From Caldovatus aquaticus (GTDB lineage: Bacteria > Pseudomonadota > Alphaproteobacteria > Acetobacterales > Acetobacteraceae), in assembly GCF_019458025.1 (NCBI RefSeq), contig NZ_JAHZUY010000041.1, positions 1 to 32,749 of the forward strand: a DNA stretch of 32,749 nt. The letters are read 5' to 3'. Under the pieces are notes generated by a model. It ran no database searches. It saw only the letters and a list, made by a program, of their open reading frames with translations, and was not told the origin of the DNA. The position numbers and the translations under genes were made by a program. Below, one piece after another: positions 14,529 to 22,173 of this stretch; positions within the stretch are counted from its first letter, which is position 1, and the number at the start of each line of letters is the position of its first letter.

Positions 14529-15824
14529 TCAGCCCGCCGGCGGCGCCTTCGCCTTCGTGAAGCGCGCCACGAAGAACCCGTCCATGCCGCCGCGCGCGGC
14601 CCAGAAGTCGGGCCGCGTCCGCAGCCATCCGCCCGGCGCCACCGCCTCCGGAAGACCGGGCACCTCCTCCGGCCGCACCGGATCGAGCGCGAGCCCGAGC
14701 GCCGCCGCGCGCGCGAGATGCGCCTCGCCCTCCTCCGGCTGCAGCGAGCAGGTCGCGAACACCAGCCGCCCGCCCGGGCGCAGCAGCCGCGCCGCGTTGG
14801 CGAACAGGCGCGCCTGCGCCTCCGCCGCGCTCGGCACGTCGCGCGGGCGCTTCAGGTGCGGCACGTCGGGATGGCGGCGGATCGTGCCGGTCGCCGTGCA
14901 GGGCGCATCCAGCAGCACCGCGTCGCAGGCGCCGGCCTCGCCCCAGACCGCCGCGTCCGCCTCGACCACCTCGGCCGGCAGGCGCAGGCGCGCGAGGTTC
15001 TCGCGCAGCCGCGCCGCGCGCTTCGGGTCGCGCTCCACCGCCGTCACCGCCGCGCCGGCCAGGACGAGCTGCGCCGTCTTGCCGCCCGGCGCGGCGCAGA
15101 GGTCGGCGATCCGCTCGCCGGGGCGCGGCGCGAGCAGGCGCGCGGGCAGCGCCGCGGCAGCGTCCTGCACGAAGAAGGCGCCCTCGGCGAAGCCGGGCAG
15201 CTCCGTCACGCGGGTGCCGGGCGGCAGCCGCCAGGAGCCGGTCGGCAGCACCTCCGCGCCCTCGGGCGGCGACGCCTCCGCGCGGACGGGGGTCAGGTCG
15301 AGCGGCGCCGGCGCGCGGTGCGCGGCAGCGATGGTGCGCGCCGCCTCCGGCCCGTAGGCGGCATGCCAGGCGCTCCACAGCCAGGCTGGCGTGTCCAGCC
15401 GCTCGGCGTCCAGGCCCTCGAGCGCCGCCGGGCCCTGCTCCGCGATCCGGCGCAGCACCGCGTTGACCAGCCCGGCGAAGGGCTTCGGCACCAGCGCCAC
15501 CGCCGAGGCCACCGCGGCGTGGGGGGGCGTGCCGAGCAGCAGCAGCTCGGCCGCGCCGATGCGCAGCGCGTGGCGCACCACGGGCGGCGGTGCGCGGCGC
15601 AGGAAGGGCTCGATCACGGCATCCAGCGAACCCAGCCGCCGCAGCACCGTGGAGGCGATGCGGTGCCCCGCCGCGCGGTCGCGCGGATCGAGCGCCGCGG
15701 GCAGCGCGTCCAACGCCTCCTCGAGGGGGCGGCGGCGATCGAGCACCGCCTCGAGCAGGGCGAGGGCGGCGCGGCGCGTCGGCAGGCCCGACGCGGTGCG
15801 GGAAGGGGACGAGGCGGGGGGCAT
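14529..15824 (-). CDS. rsmB: 16S rRNA (cytosine-967-C5)-methyltransferase RsmB-type
   Basis: This 431-residue enzyme has an N-terminal NusB-like RNA-binding domain (about residues 15-150) and a C-terminal Rossmann methyltransferase. SAM motif I is 'IADLCAAPGGKTAQL' near residue 240. The catalytic motif IV 'LLDAPCTATGTIRRHPDV' holds C309, and motif VI 'FATCSLQPEEGE' holds C359, the Cys pair of the RNA m5C methyltransferases. It methylates C967 of 16S rRNA in E. coli. Start ATG 15824 gives a normal length. The gene is divergent from the GT83 gene with 57 bases between starts and convergent with motA. Fmu-like paralogues with the same layout exist, so the exact target base is inferred. Confidence 0.9.
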   Translation of the reverse strand: MPPASSPSRTASGLPTRRAALALLEAVLDRRRPLEEALDALPAALDPRDRAAGHRIASTVLRRLGSLDAVIEPFLRRAPPPVVRHALRIGAAELLLLGTPPHAAVASAVALVPKPFAGLVNAVLRRIAEQGPAALEGLDAERLDTPAWLWSAWHAAYGPEAARTIAAAHRAPAPLDLTPVRAEASPPEGAEVLPTGSWRLPPGTRVTELPGFAEGAFFVQDAAAALPARLLAPRPGERIADLCAAPGGKTAQLVLAGAAVTAVERDPKRAARLRENLARLRLPAEVVEADAAVWGEAGACDAVLLDAPCTATGTIRRHPDVPHLKRPRDVPSAAEAQARLFANAARLLRPGGRLVFATCSLQPEEGEAHLARAAALGLALDPVRPEEVPGLPEAVAPGGWLRTRPDFWAARGGMDGFFVARFTKAKAPPAG

Positions 15825-15881
15825 GGCGCTGGCAGGTGGAACATGGCCGCCCGTGCCGCCCCGTGCTAGAGCCCCGGGCCC

Positions 15882-17624
15882 ATGCCGCCGCACAGCACCG
15901 CGGCCGCCCCGCCGGCCGAGGCCGGCGTCCGGCCGCCTTCGCACCCGCTCGCGCGCGCGGCCGAGCGTCGGCCGCGGACCTGCCTCGTGCTGCTCTGCCT
16001 CGCGCTCTGGCTGCCCGGCTTCTTCACCCTCCCGCCCGGCGACCGCGACGAGAGCCGCTTCGCCCAGGCCACGCGCCAGATGGTCGAGACGGGCGACTAC
16101 GTCCGCATCCGCTTCGGCGAGGTGGAGCGCAACAAGAAGCCGGCCGGCATCCACTGGGCCCAGGCCGCCTCCGTGCATGCGGCCGAGGCGCTCGGCCTCG
16201 GCACCCGCGACGACATCTGGCCCTATCGCGTCCCCTCGCTGCTCGGCGCGCTGCTTGCGGTGCTGGCGACGCACCACTTCGGGCGCGGCCTGGTCGGGCG
16301 GCGGCCGGCCTTCCTCGGCGCGGCGCTGCTCGCCTCCTGCCTCGTGCTGGTGGCGGAGGCGCACATCGCCAAGACCGATGCGGCGCTGCTCGCCGCCGTC
16401 GGGGCCGCGATGGGGCTGTTCGGCCAGGCCTATCTGCGGCCGGACGCCTTCCCCGCGCGCCGGGCGGCCGGCTTCTGGCTGGCGCTCGGCCTCGGCGTGC
16501 TGCTCAAGGGGCCGGTGGCCCCGGCGGTGCCGCTGCTCGCCGGCATCACCCTCGCCGCGGCGGACCGCGGCGCGCCCTGGCTGCGGGCGCTCCGGCCCGG
16601 CTGGGGCGTGCCGCTGCTGCTGCTCGCCGCCGCGCCCTGGTTCGTCGCCATCGGCATCGCAACCGAGGGCCGCTTCTTCGCCGAGGCGGTCGGCGGCGAC
16701 ATGCTCGCCAAGGTCGGCAGCGGCGAGGAGAGCCACTGGGGGCCGCCGGGCTACTACCTGCTCACCTTCGGCATCGCCGCCTTCCCGGCGGCCTGGATCG
16801 TGCTGCGGGCGCTGCCCGGCGCCTGGCGCGCGCGGACGCGCCCGGCGACGCGCTTCCTGCTCGCCTGGATCGTGCCGGTGTGGCTGCTGTTCGAGGCGGT
16901 GGCGACCAAGCTGCCGCACTACACCCTGCCGGTGTTCCCGGCGCTGATGCTGCTCGCCGCCGCCTGGGCGATGGATCCGCTGCGCGCGCCGCCGCCGCGC
17001 TGGCTGGCCCGGCTCGCGGATGCGGGCTTCGTGGCGGTCGCGTCCGGCCTCGCCGTGCTGGCGGCCGCGCTGCCCTACGCCCTGGCGCACCGCGTGGCGC
17101 CGGCGGCGCTGCTCGCCCTGCCGGCCGCGGCGCTGCTGCTCCGGGGCGCCTTCGCCGCGCGCGGCGGCGGGGCGGGCGCCGCCGCGACGGCGCAGTGGGG
17201 CCGCGCCGGACTGGCCGCGGCGGTGCTCGTCGCGCCGCTCTACGCGGTGGTGCTGGAGGGGACGGCGCCGCGGCTGGAGGCGGTCTGGATCGCGCCGCGG
17301 GTGGCGGCGGCGCTGCGCGCCCTGCCCGGCGGGGCGCCGGCGGCGGAGGATTTCGGCATCGTGGGCTTCCACGAGCCCTCGCTGGTCTTCGCCGTCGGCA
17401 CGCGCACGCGGCTCCTGCGCGACGGCGCGGCGGCGGCGCGCTTCCTCGCGGAGGACGGCGCGCGGCGGCGCGTGGTCGCGGTCGCCGACCGCGACGAGGC
17501 GGCCTTCCGCGAGGCCGCCGCCGCGCTCGGCCTCGGCCTGGCGGAACTCGGCTCCCTCGCCGGCCTCAACCCGTCGCGCGGGCGCCGGCTGACCCTCACG
17601 CTCTACCGCGCGGCGGCGGGCTGA
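15882..17624 (+). CDS. ArnT-like glycosyltransferase (GT83/PMT family), integral membrane
   Basis: This 580-residue polytopic membrane protein resembles ArnT and other GT-C enzymes that move sugars from undecaprenyl-phosphate to lipid A or other envelope acceptors on the periplasmic side. The first periplasmic loop has the hallmark 'GDRDESRFAQATRQM' (acidic catalytic site) and 'ERNKKPAGIHWAQA'. About ten to twelve hydrophobic helices follow, including 'FWLALGLGVLLKGPVAPAVP' and 'ATKLPHYTLPVFPALMLLAA'. A soluble C-terminal region runs from about residue 480. The N-terminal 30 residues are cytosolic. Donor sugar is unknown; aminoarabinose is only one option, and no arn genes lie nearby. Confidence 0.87.
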   Translation: MPPHSTAAAPPAEAGVRPPSHPLARAAERRPRTCLVLLCLALWLPGFFTLPPGDRDESRFAQATRQMVETGDYVRIRFGEVERNKKPAGIHWAQAASVHAAEALGLGTRDDIWPYRVPSLLGALLAVLATHHFGRGLVGRRPAFLGAALLASCLVLVAEAHIAKTDAALLAAVGAAMGLFGQAYLRPDAFPARRAAGFWLALGLGVLLKGPVAPAVPLLAGITLAAADRGAPWLRALRPGWGVPLLLLAAAPWFVAIGIATEGRFFAEAVGGDMLAKVGSGEESHWGPPGYYLLTFGIAAFPAAWIVLRALPGAWRARTRPATRFLLAWIVPVWLLFEAVATKLPHYTLPVFPALMLLAAAWAMDPLRAPPPRWLARLADAGFVAVASGLAVLAAALPYALAHRVAPAALLALPAAALLLRGAFAARGGGAGAAATAQWGRAGLAAAVLVAPLYAVVLEGTAPRLEAVWIAPRVAAALRALPGGAPAAEDFGIVGFHEPSLVFAVGTRTRLLRDGAAAARFLAEDGARRRVVAVADRDEAAFREAAAALGLGLAELGSLAGLNPSRGRRLTLTLYRAAAG

Positions 17625-17643
17625 GCGCGCCCCGCCCGGCGCC

Positions 17644-18189
17644 TCAGAGGAAGAGCTGGACCACCAGGCCGATGAGGAGGTTGACCACGATCGCCACCAC
17701 GAGGACCGCGATCGTGAACACCACCGCCTGGTTCTCCGGCACGCGCACCACCGGCGGGGCGCCGAGGTAGAAGGTGTAGAGGCTGTAGAGCGCGCCGATC
17801 AGCGCCACGATCCAGCCGATCAGGGGGATGATGACCGCCGCCCCGAACACCCAGGAGGCGGTGGCGGCGTAGGCGACGAGCTTCATCGCCGTGGGCTCGT
17901 CCGCCACGCCGCCGAATTTCGGTGCCAGCACCTCGACGATCTTGGCGACGATGTAGAGCCCGACCAGGCCGAGCACGTAGCCGACGATCGAGGAGACCAG
18001 GGCGGAGGCGACGCCGCGCCCGCCGAACAGGAGGAGCGTGGCGAGGAACCCCGCCACGGCCGGGATCGCGGCCAGCGGCGCCGCATAGCCGAGCAGCAGC
18101 GCCCTGGTGTCCGCGGCCTCCCCCGCGATCCTCGCCCATTCCCCGCGCGGGTTCCGGATCATGCCCTGCGCCCGTGCGACGATGTCCAT
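17644..18189 (-). CDS. Yip1-domain integral membrane protein
   Basis: This 181-residue protein matches the bacterial Yip1/YIPF-like family of small polytopic proteins of unknown function. After a short cytosolic head ('MDIVARAQGMIRNPRGEWAR', the usual N-terminal signature with 'NP..EW') come about five hydrophobic helices, for example 'LLLGYAAPLAAIPAVAGFLA' and 'VVFTIAVLVVAIVVNLLIGL'. A purine-rich ribosome site (AGGGGGCGAGG) sits directly before ATG 18189. The gene is convergent with the GT83 gene (19 bases between stops) and divergent from the AmpG-like gene. A possible role in envelope trafficking is not demonstrated. Confidence 0.85.
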   Translation of the reverse strand: MDIVARAQGMIRNPRGEWARIAGEAADTRALLLGYAAPLAAIPAVAGFLATLLLFGGRGVASALVSSIVGYVLGLVGLYIVAKIVEVLAPKFGGVADEPTAMKLVAYAATASWVFGAAVIIPLIGWIVALIGALYSLYTFYLGAPPVVRVPENQAVVFTIAVLVVAIVVNLLIGLVVQLFL

Positions 18190-18420
18190 CCTCGCCCCCT
18201 GCTCGCGTGGCCGATTCTTGCGGCCCCGATCCGATGACGCAGCCTGCGCCGCCCGCTCTCGCGAGGCAAGCGCGCCGCGCGCCGGACCGGCCGCGGCGGG
18301 TTCCGCGCGCGGCCCCGCGCTTGCCACCCACCGCCGCGGCGCCGGGCGCATCGCCCCGGCCGCGACGCCGGCCGCGATTGCCTTGGCGCTGCGCGGGCTT
18401 TCCTGCTAGCCCTGCCGCTC

Positions 18421-19800
18421 ATGCGCGACTTCGCCGCGCCCGGCGCCGCCAGGAGCGATTCCCGCTCCGGCTCCGCATCGCCCGCCGCCGCGCCGCGGTG
18501 GCGGCCGTTCGGGGACCGGCGCTTCCTGGTCCTCCTCGCCCTCGGCTTCTCGGCCGGCGTGCCGCTGCCGCTTGTCGCCGGCGCGGTGCTGCGCCAGTGG
18601 TTCACCGAGGCGGGGCTGTCGCTGACCGAGATCGGCCTCACCGCCCTGATCGGCTGGGCCTATTCCTTCAAGTTCCTCTGGTCGCCGCTGCTCGACGAGA
18701 CGCGGCCGCCGCTCGGCCTCGCGCGGCTCGGCCGGCGCCGGGGCTGGCTGGCGCTGATCCAGCCCTGCCTCGCCGCGGCGATCCTGGCCACCGGCCTCAC
18801 CGACCCGGCCGCCGCGCCGCTCGCCACCGCCGCCGGCGCGGTGCTCGTCGCCTTCCTCTCCGCGAGCCAGGACATCGTGGTGGACGCCTACCGCATCGAG
18901 ATCCTGGCGGAACGCGAGCAGGGCTACGGCCTCGCCTGCTACATCTGGGGCTACCGCGCGGCGCTGCTGGCGAGCGGCGCGGGGACGCTGTGGCTGGTCG
19001 GCGCGATCGGCTGGGCGGGGGCCTACGCTTACGCCGCGGCGCTGATCGGCATCGGCCTCCTCGCCGTGCTGGCGGCCGGCGAGCCCGCGGCGCCGGCCGT
19101 CCTTCCGGGCGGGGCCGGCTGGCGGGCGCGGCTGCGCGCCGCGGTGGTCGAGCCCCTCGCCGACTTCACGCGCCGTCCGGCGTGGCTCGGCATCCTGCTG
19201 TTCGTCGGGCTGTACAAGCTCGGCGAGGCGATGGCCGGGACCATGACCGTCCCCTTCTACCGCCAGCTCGGCTTCGCGCGGGAGGACGTGGCCACGGTCG
19301 GCAGCGTGTTCGGCCTGGCCGCGCTGCTCGGCGGCGCGCTGGCGGGGGGCTGGGTGGTGGCGCGGATCGGCGTCGGGCGGGCGCTGGTGCTGACCGGGCT
19401 CGGCCAGATGCTGTCGAACCTGATGTATGTCGCGCTCGCCCGAGCGGGGCACGACATGGCGATGCTCTGGGCCCAGGTCGGCGTCGAGAGCTTCACCGAC
19501 GGCATGGCCGACGCCGCCTTCGTCGCCTACCTCTCCGGCCTGACGAGCCGCGCCTTCACCGCGACCCAGTATGCGCTGCTCTCCTCCCTCGCCACCATCC
19601 CGCTGCGCACCGCCGGCGCGGCCTCGGGCTGGCTGGTGGAGCGCCTCGGGCTCGGCTGGGCGGACTTCTTCCTGATCACCACCGCGGCGGCGCTGCCGGC
19701 GATGGCGATCATGCTGTGGCTGCTGGCGCGCCTGCCGCCGGCCGCCGCATCCGTGCGCAAGACCGCCGCTTCCCCCGACGAGGCGCCCCGCCCGACATGA
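18421..19800 (+). CDS. AmpG-like major facilitator permease
   Basis: This 459-residue MFS protein has about twelve transmembrane helices and AmpG-family motifs: 'FSAGVPLPLVAGAVLRQWF', 'IGWAYSFKFLWSPLLDETRP' and 'SASQDIVVDAYRIEIL'. AmpG imports anhydromuropeptides released from peptidoglycan for recycling and can feed beta-lactamase induction. The N-terminal 35 residues are low-complexity and hydrophilic. No ampC, ampD or nagZ is in view, so the substrate is by family only. The stop overlaps the next gene's ATG (ATGA), suggesting co-translation with the DUF486 protein. Confidence 0.88.
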   Translation: MRDFAAPGAARSDSRSGSASPAAAPRWRPFGDRRFLVLLALGFSAGVPLPLVAGAVLRQWFTEAGLSLTEIGLTALIGWAYSFKFLWSPLLDETRPPLGLARLGRRRGWLALIQPCLAAAILATGLTDPAAAPLATAAGAVLVAFLSASQDIVVDAYRIEILAEREQGYGLACYIWGYRAALLASGAGTLWLVGAIGWAGAYAYAAALIGIGLLAVLAAGEPAAPAVLPGGAGWRARLRAAVVEPLADFTRRPAWLGILLFVGLYKLGEAMAGTMTVPFYRQLGFAREDVATVGSVFGLAALLGGALAGGWVVARIGVGRALVLTGLGQMLSNLMYVALARAGHDMAMLWAQVGVESFTDGMADAAFVAYLSGLTSRAFTATQYALLSSLATIPLRTAGAASGWLVERLGLGWADFFLITTAAALPAMAIMLWLLARLPPAAASVRKTAASPDEAPRPT

Positions 19801-20150
19801 GCCCCGCCCATCTCTGGCCGCCGCTGCTGCTGATCGGCTCGAACCTGCTGATGACCTTCGCCTGGTACGGCCATCTGCGGCGGCCGGACTGGCCGATCTG
19901 GCTCGCCGTCCTCGTCTCCTGGTCCATCGCGCTGCTCGAGTACTGCCTCGCCGTGCCGGCCAACCGCATCGGCTACCTGGCCGGCGCCTATTCCGGCCAG
20001 CAGCTCAAGATCATGCAGGAGGTGATCTCGCTCAGCGTGTTCGCCGGCTTCAGCGTCTGGTGGCTGGGCGAGCCGCTGCGCTGGAACTACCTCGCCGCCA
20101 TGGCCTGCCTGGTCGCCGCGGTCGCGTTCATCGTGCTGCCGCCGCGGTAG
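19797..20150 (+). CDS. DUF486 / DMT-like small membrane protein
   Basis: This 117-residue protein has four predicted membrane helices and the DUF486 signature 'LLLIGSNLLMTFAWYGHLR', 'EYCLAVPANRIGY' and 'GQQLKIMQEVISLSVFAGF'. Families of this size resemble half-size drug/metabolite transporters and likely act as dimers, but no substrate is known. The ATG at 19797 overlaps the AmpG-like stop by four bases, so the two are probably made together. It is convergent with the pfkB-type gene, 18 bases away. Confidence 0.87.
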   Translation: MSPAHLWPPLLLIGSNLLMTFAWYGHLRRPDWPIWLAVLVSWSIALLEYCLAVPANRIGYLAGAYSGQQLKIMQEVISLSVFAGFSVWWLGEPLRWNYLAAMACLVAAVAFIVLPPR

Positions 20151-20168
20151 GCCGCGCGGCACGGCGGC

Positions 20169-21119
20169 TCAGGCGAGGGACCGGCGCAGGGTGGCGTAGA
20201 TCGCCTCCACCTCGGCGCGGCGCGCATGCGCGGTGCCGGGGCTGGCGACGGTGGCGCCGCCGGCGGCGCTGCCCCAGACGAAGGCGTCCTCCGGCGGCGC
20301 GCCGCGCGCGAGGGCGAGCGTCATCGCCGCGACGAAGCTGTCGCCGGCGCCGGAGGCGCCGCGCACCGGCACGTCCGGGGCCGGCAGGCGCCAGGTCCGC
20401 CCCTCGGCGCTGGCAAGCACCGCCCCGCGATGCCCGAGCGTGACCGCGACCAGCCGCGCCGCGCCGGAGCGGGCGAGCTCCGCGGCCGCCGCCTCGATCG
20501 CGGCGGTCTCCTGCAGCGGGCGGCCGAGCAGCGCCTCGAACTCGCCGAGGCTCGGCTTCACCAGCGCGAGCCCGCCCTCGGCAAGGGCGGCGCGCAGCGC
20601 GGCGCCCGAGGTGTCGAGCACCACCTGCCGGCCGCGCGCCCGCGCCTCGCGGGCGGCGCGGGCGTAGAAGTCCTCCGGCACGCCGCGCGGCAGGCTGCCG
20701 CTGAGCACCAGCCACGCGCCGGGCTCCTCCGCGATCGCGCGCAGGGCGGCCTGCCATTCCGCCTCCTCCAGCACGGGGCCCTCCGGGACGAAGCGGTATT
20801 CGAGCCCGCTCGAGCGGTCGTGCACCACCATGCTGATGCGGGTGCGTCCGCGGATCGGCACGCTGCGCCGCGGCACGCCGGCCGCGTCCAGCAGCTCCTC
20901 GAGGAAGCGGCCGACGACGCCGCCGGCCGTCGCCACCGCGACCGTCTCGCCGCCCAGCTCGTGCACCACGCGCGCGACGTTCACGCCCCCGCCGCCGGCG
21001 TCGTAGGTCTCGCCCGTGGTGCGGATCTTGCGCACGGGGCGCACCGCCTCCGCCTCGCAGGCGAGGTCCACCGCCGGATTGAGGGTGAGGGTGACGATGC
21101 GGGGCTCGCCGGCGCTCAT
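20169..21119 (-). CDS. pfkB: Phosphofructokinase of the PfkB/ribokinase family (Pfk-2 or 1-phosphofructokinase type)
   Basis: This 316-residue ribokinase-fold sugar kinase resembles E. coli Pfk-2 along its length: 'IVTLTLNPAVDLACEAEAV', 'AGGGGVNVARVVHELGG' (substrate-binding glycines) and 'GLEYRFVPEGP'. The C-terminal 'VRGASGAGDSFVAAMTLA' holds catalytic Asp260 and the anion hole. It most likely phosphorylates fructose-6-phosphate to fructose-1,6-bisphosphate. Fructose-1-phosphate or tagatose-6-phosphate kinases share these motifs. It sits next to beta-phosphoglucomutase and a GH65 phosphorylase, which would supply glucose-6-phosphate upstream of it. It is divergent from the pgmB-type gene. 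ATG 21119 gives a family-typical start. Confidence 0.87.
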   Translation of the reverse strand: MSAGEPRIVTLTLNPAVDLACEAEAVRPVRKIRTTGETYDAGGGGVNVARVVHELGGETVAVATAGGVVGRFLEELLDAAGVPRRSVPIRGRTRISMVVHDRSSGLEYRFVPEGPVLEEAEWQAALRAIAEEPGAWLVLSGSLPRGVPEDFYARAAREARARGRQVVLDTSGAALRAALAEGGLALVKPSLGEFEALLGRPLQETAAIEAAAAELARSGAARLVAVTLGHRGAVLASAEGRTWRLPAPDVPVRGASGAGDSFVAAMTLALARGAPPEDAFVWGSAAGGATVASPGTAHARRAEVEAIYATLRRSLA

Positions 21120-21396
21120 GGCGGCCCGAACGCGCGGCAGGCGGGCCGGGCTCCGCGCGCGGCCCGGCGCGCGCCGGGTCGTGTGGCCGGCGCCGGAGGC
21201 CAAGCCGCGGGGCGGAGCCGCTGCATCGCTGTCCCTCGGAAACGGGGGGCTAGCGCCTGCGTAGAGGGGGCCGGCGCGGCCGGCAAGGGCGGAGCGGCGC
21301 AGGCGCGCGCCGCCGTGCGCGGCCGCCCCGGTCCTGCGGCGGGTCCGCCCGGGCGGGTCGCCGCGGCCGGCGCCGGCGCGGACGCGTGAGGAGCCC
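21120..21396. other. Divergent intergenic region between pfkB and pgmB genes
   Basis: This 277-base GC-rich spacer should carry promoters for both neighbours. I see no clear operator palindrome, riboswitch or gene in it. Confidence 0.35.
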
Positions 21397-22167
21397 ATGG
21401 CCGAGCGTTCCCCGACCCGCCTCGTCCTGTCGCGGCGCGACCGGGACGCGGCGCTGTTCGACCTCGACGGCGTGCTCACCGACACGGCGCGGCTCCATGC
21501 CGCCGCGTGGAAGACGCTGTTCGACGAGGTGCTGCGCCGCCACGCGGCGGCAACCGGCGCGCCGTTCCGCCCCTTCGACGCGATCGCCGACTATCGCGCC
21601 TTCGTGGACGGGCGCCCGCGCGAGGACGGGGTGCGCAGCTTCCTCGCCGCGCGCGGGATCGTCCTGCCGGAAGGCACCGACTCCGACCCGCCGGAGGCGC
21701 TGACGGTGGCCGCCCTGGCCCGGCGCAAGCAGGCGCTGTTCCTGGCCGCGCTGCGGCGCGAGGGCGTGGCGCCGGCGCCGGGCGCCGCGGCGCTGCTTGC
21801 CGCGCTGCGGCGCGCCGGCATCGCGGCCGCGGTGGTCTCGGCCAGCCGCAACGGCGCCGAGGTGCTTGCCGCCGCCGGGCTGGAGCGGCTGGTGGACCTC
21901 TGCCTCGACGGGCGGGACGCGGCGGCGCTCGGCCTGCCGGGCAAGCCGGCGCCGGACACCTTCCTCGAGGCGGCGCGGCGCCTCGGCGGCGCGCCGGCGC
22001 GCTGCGTGGTGTTCGAGGACGCGCCGGCCGGCGTCGAGGCGGCGCGGCGGGGCGGGTTCGGCCTGATCGTCGGCGTGGACCGGGACGGCCAGGCGGCGGC
22101 GATGCTGCGCGGCGCCGGCGCCCATGCCGTGATCCGCACGCTTGCGGAGGTGGCGGTGGCGGCCTGA
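21397..22167 (+). CDS. pgmB: Beta-phosphoglucomutase family HAD hydrolase
   Basis: This 256-residue HAD protein (subfamily IA) has the nucleophile motif '[20 protein letters not shown]' (D22, D24), essentially the beta-phosphoglucomutase form with a Thr after the first loop. The cap contains '[20 protein letters not shown]', typical of the HAD proteins that accompany GH65 phosphorylases. Later motifs are '[12 protein letters not shown]', '[15 protein letters not shown]' and '[20 protein letters not shown]'. It should convert beta-glucose-1-phosphate to glucose-6-phosphate. The GH65 gene next door would make that substrate. Their stops face each other with only six bases between, so they are not in one operon. 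A phosphatase role cannot be excluded. Confidence 0.88.
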   Translation: MAERSPTRLVLSRRDRDAALFDLDGVLTDTARLHAAAWKTLFDEVLRRHAAATGAPFRPFDAIADYRAFVDGRPREDGVRSFLAARGIVLPEGTDSDPPEALTVAALARRKQALFLAALRREGVAPAPGAAALLAALRRAGIAAAVVSASRNGAEVLAAAGLERLVDLCLDGRDAAALGLPGKPAPDTFLEAARRLGGAPARCVVFEDAPAGVEAARRGGFGLIVGVDRDGQAAAMLRGAGAHAVIRTLAEVAVAA

Positions 22168-22173
22168 GGGGCC

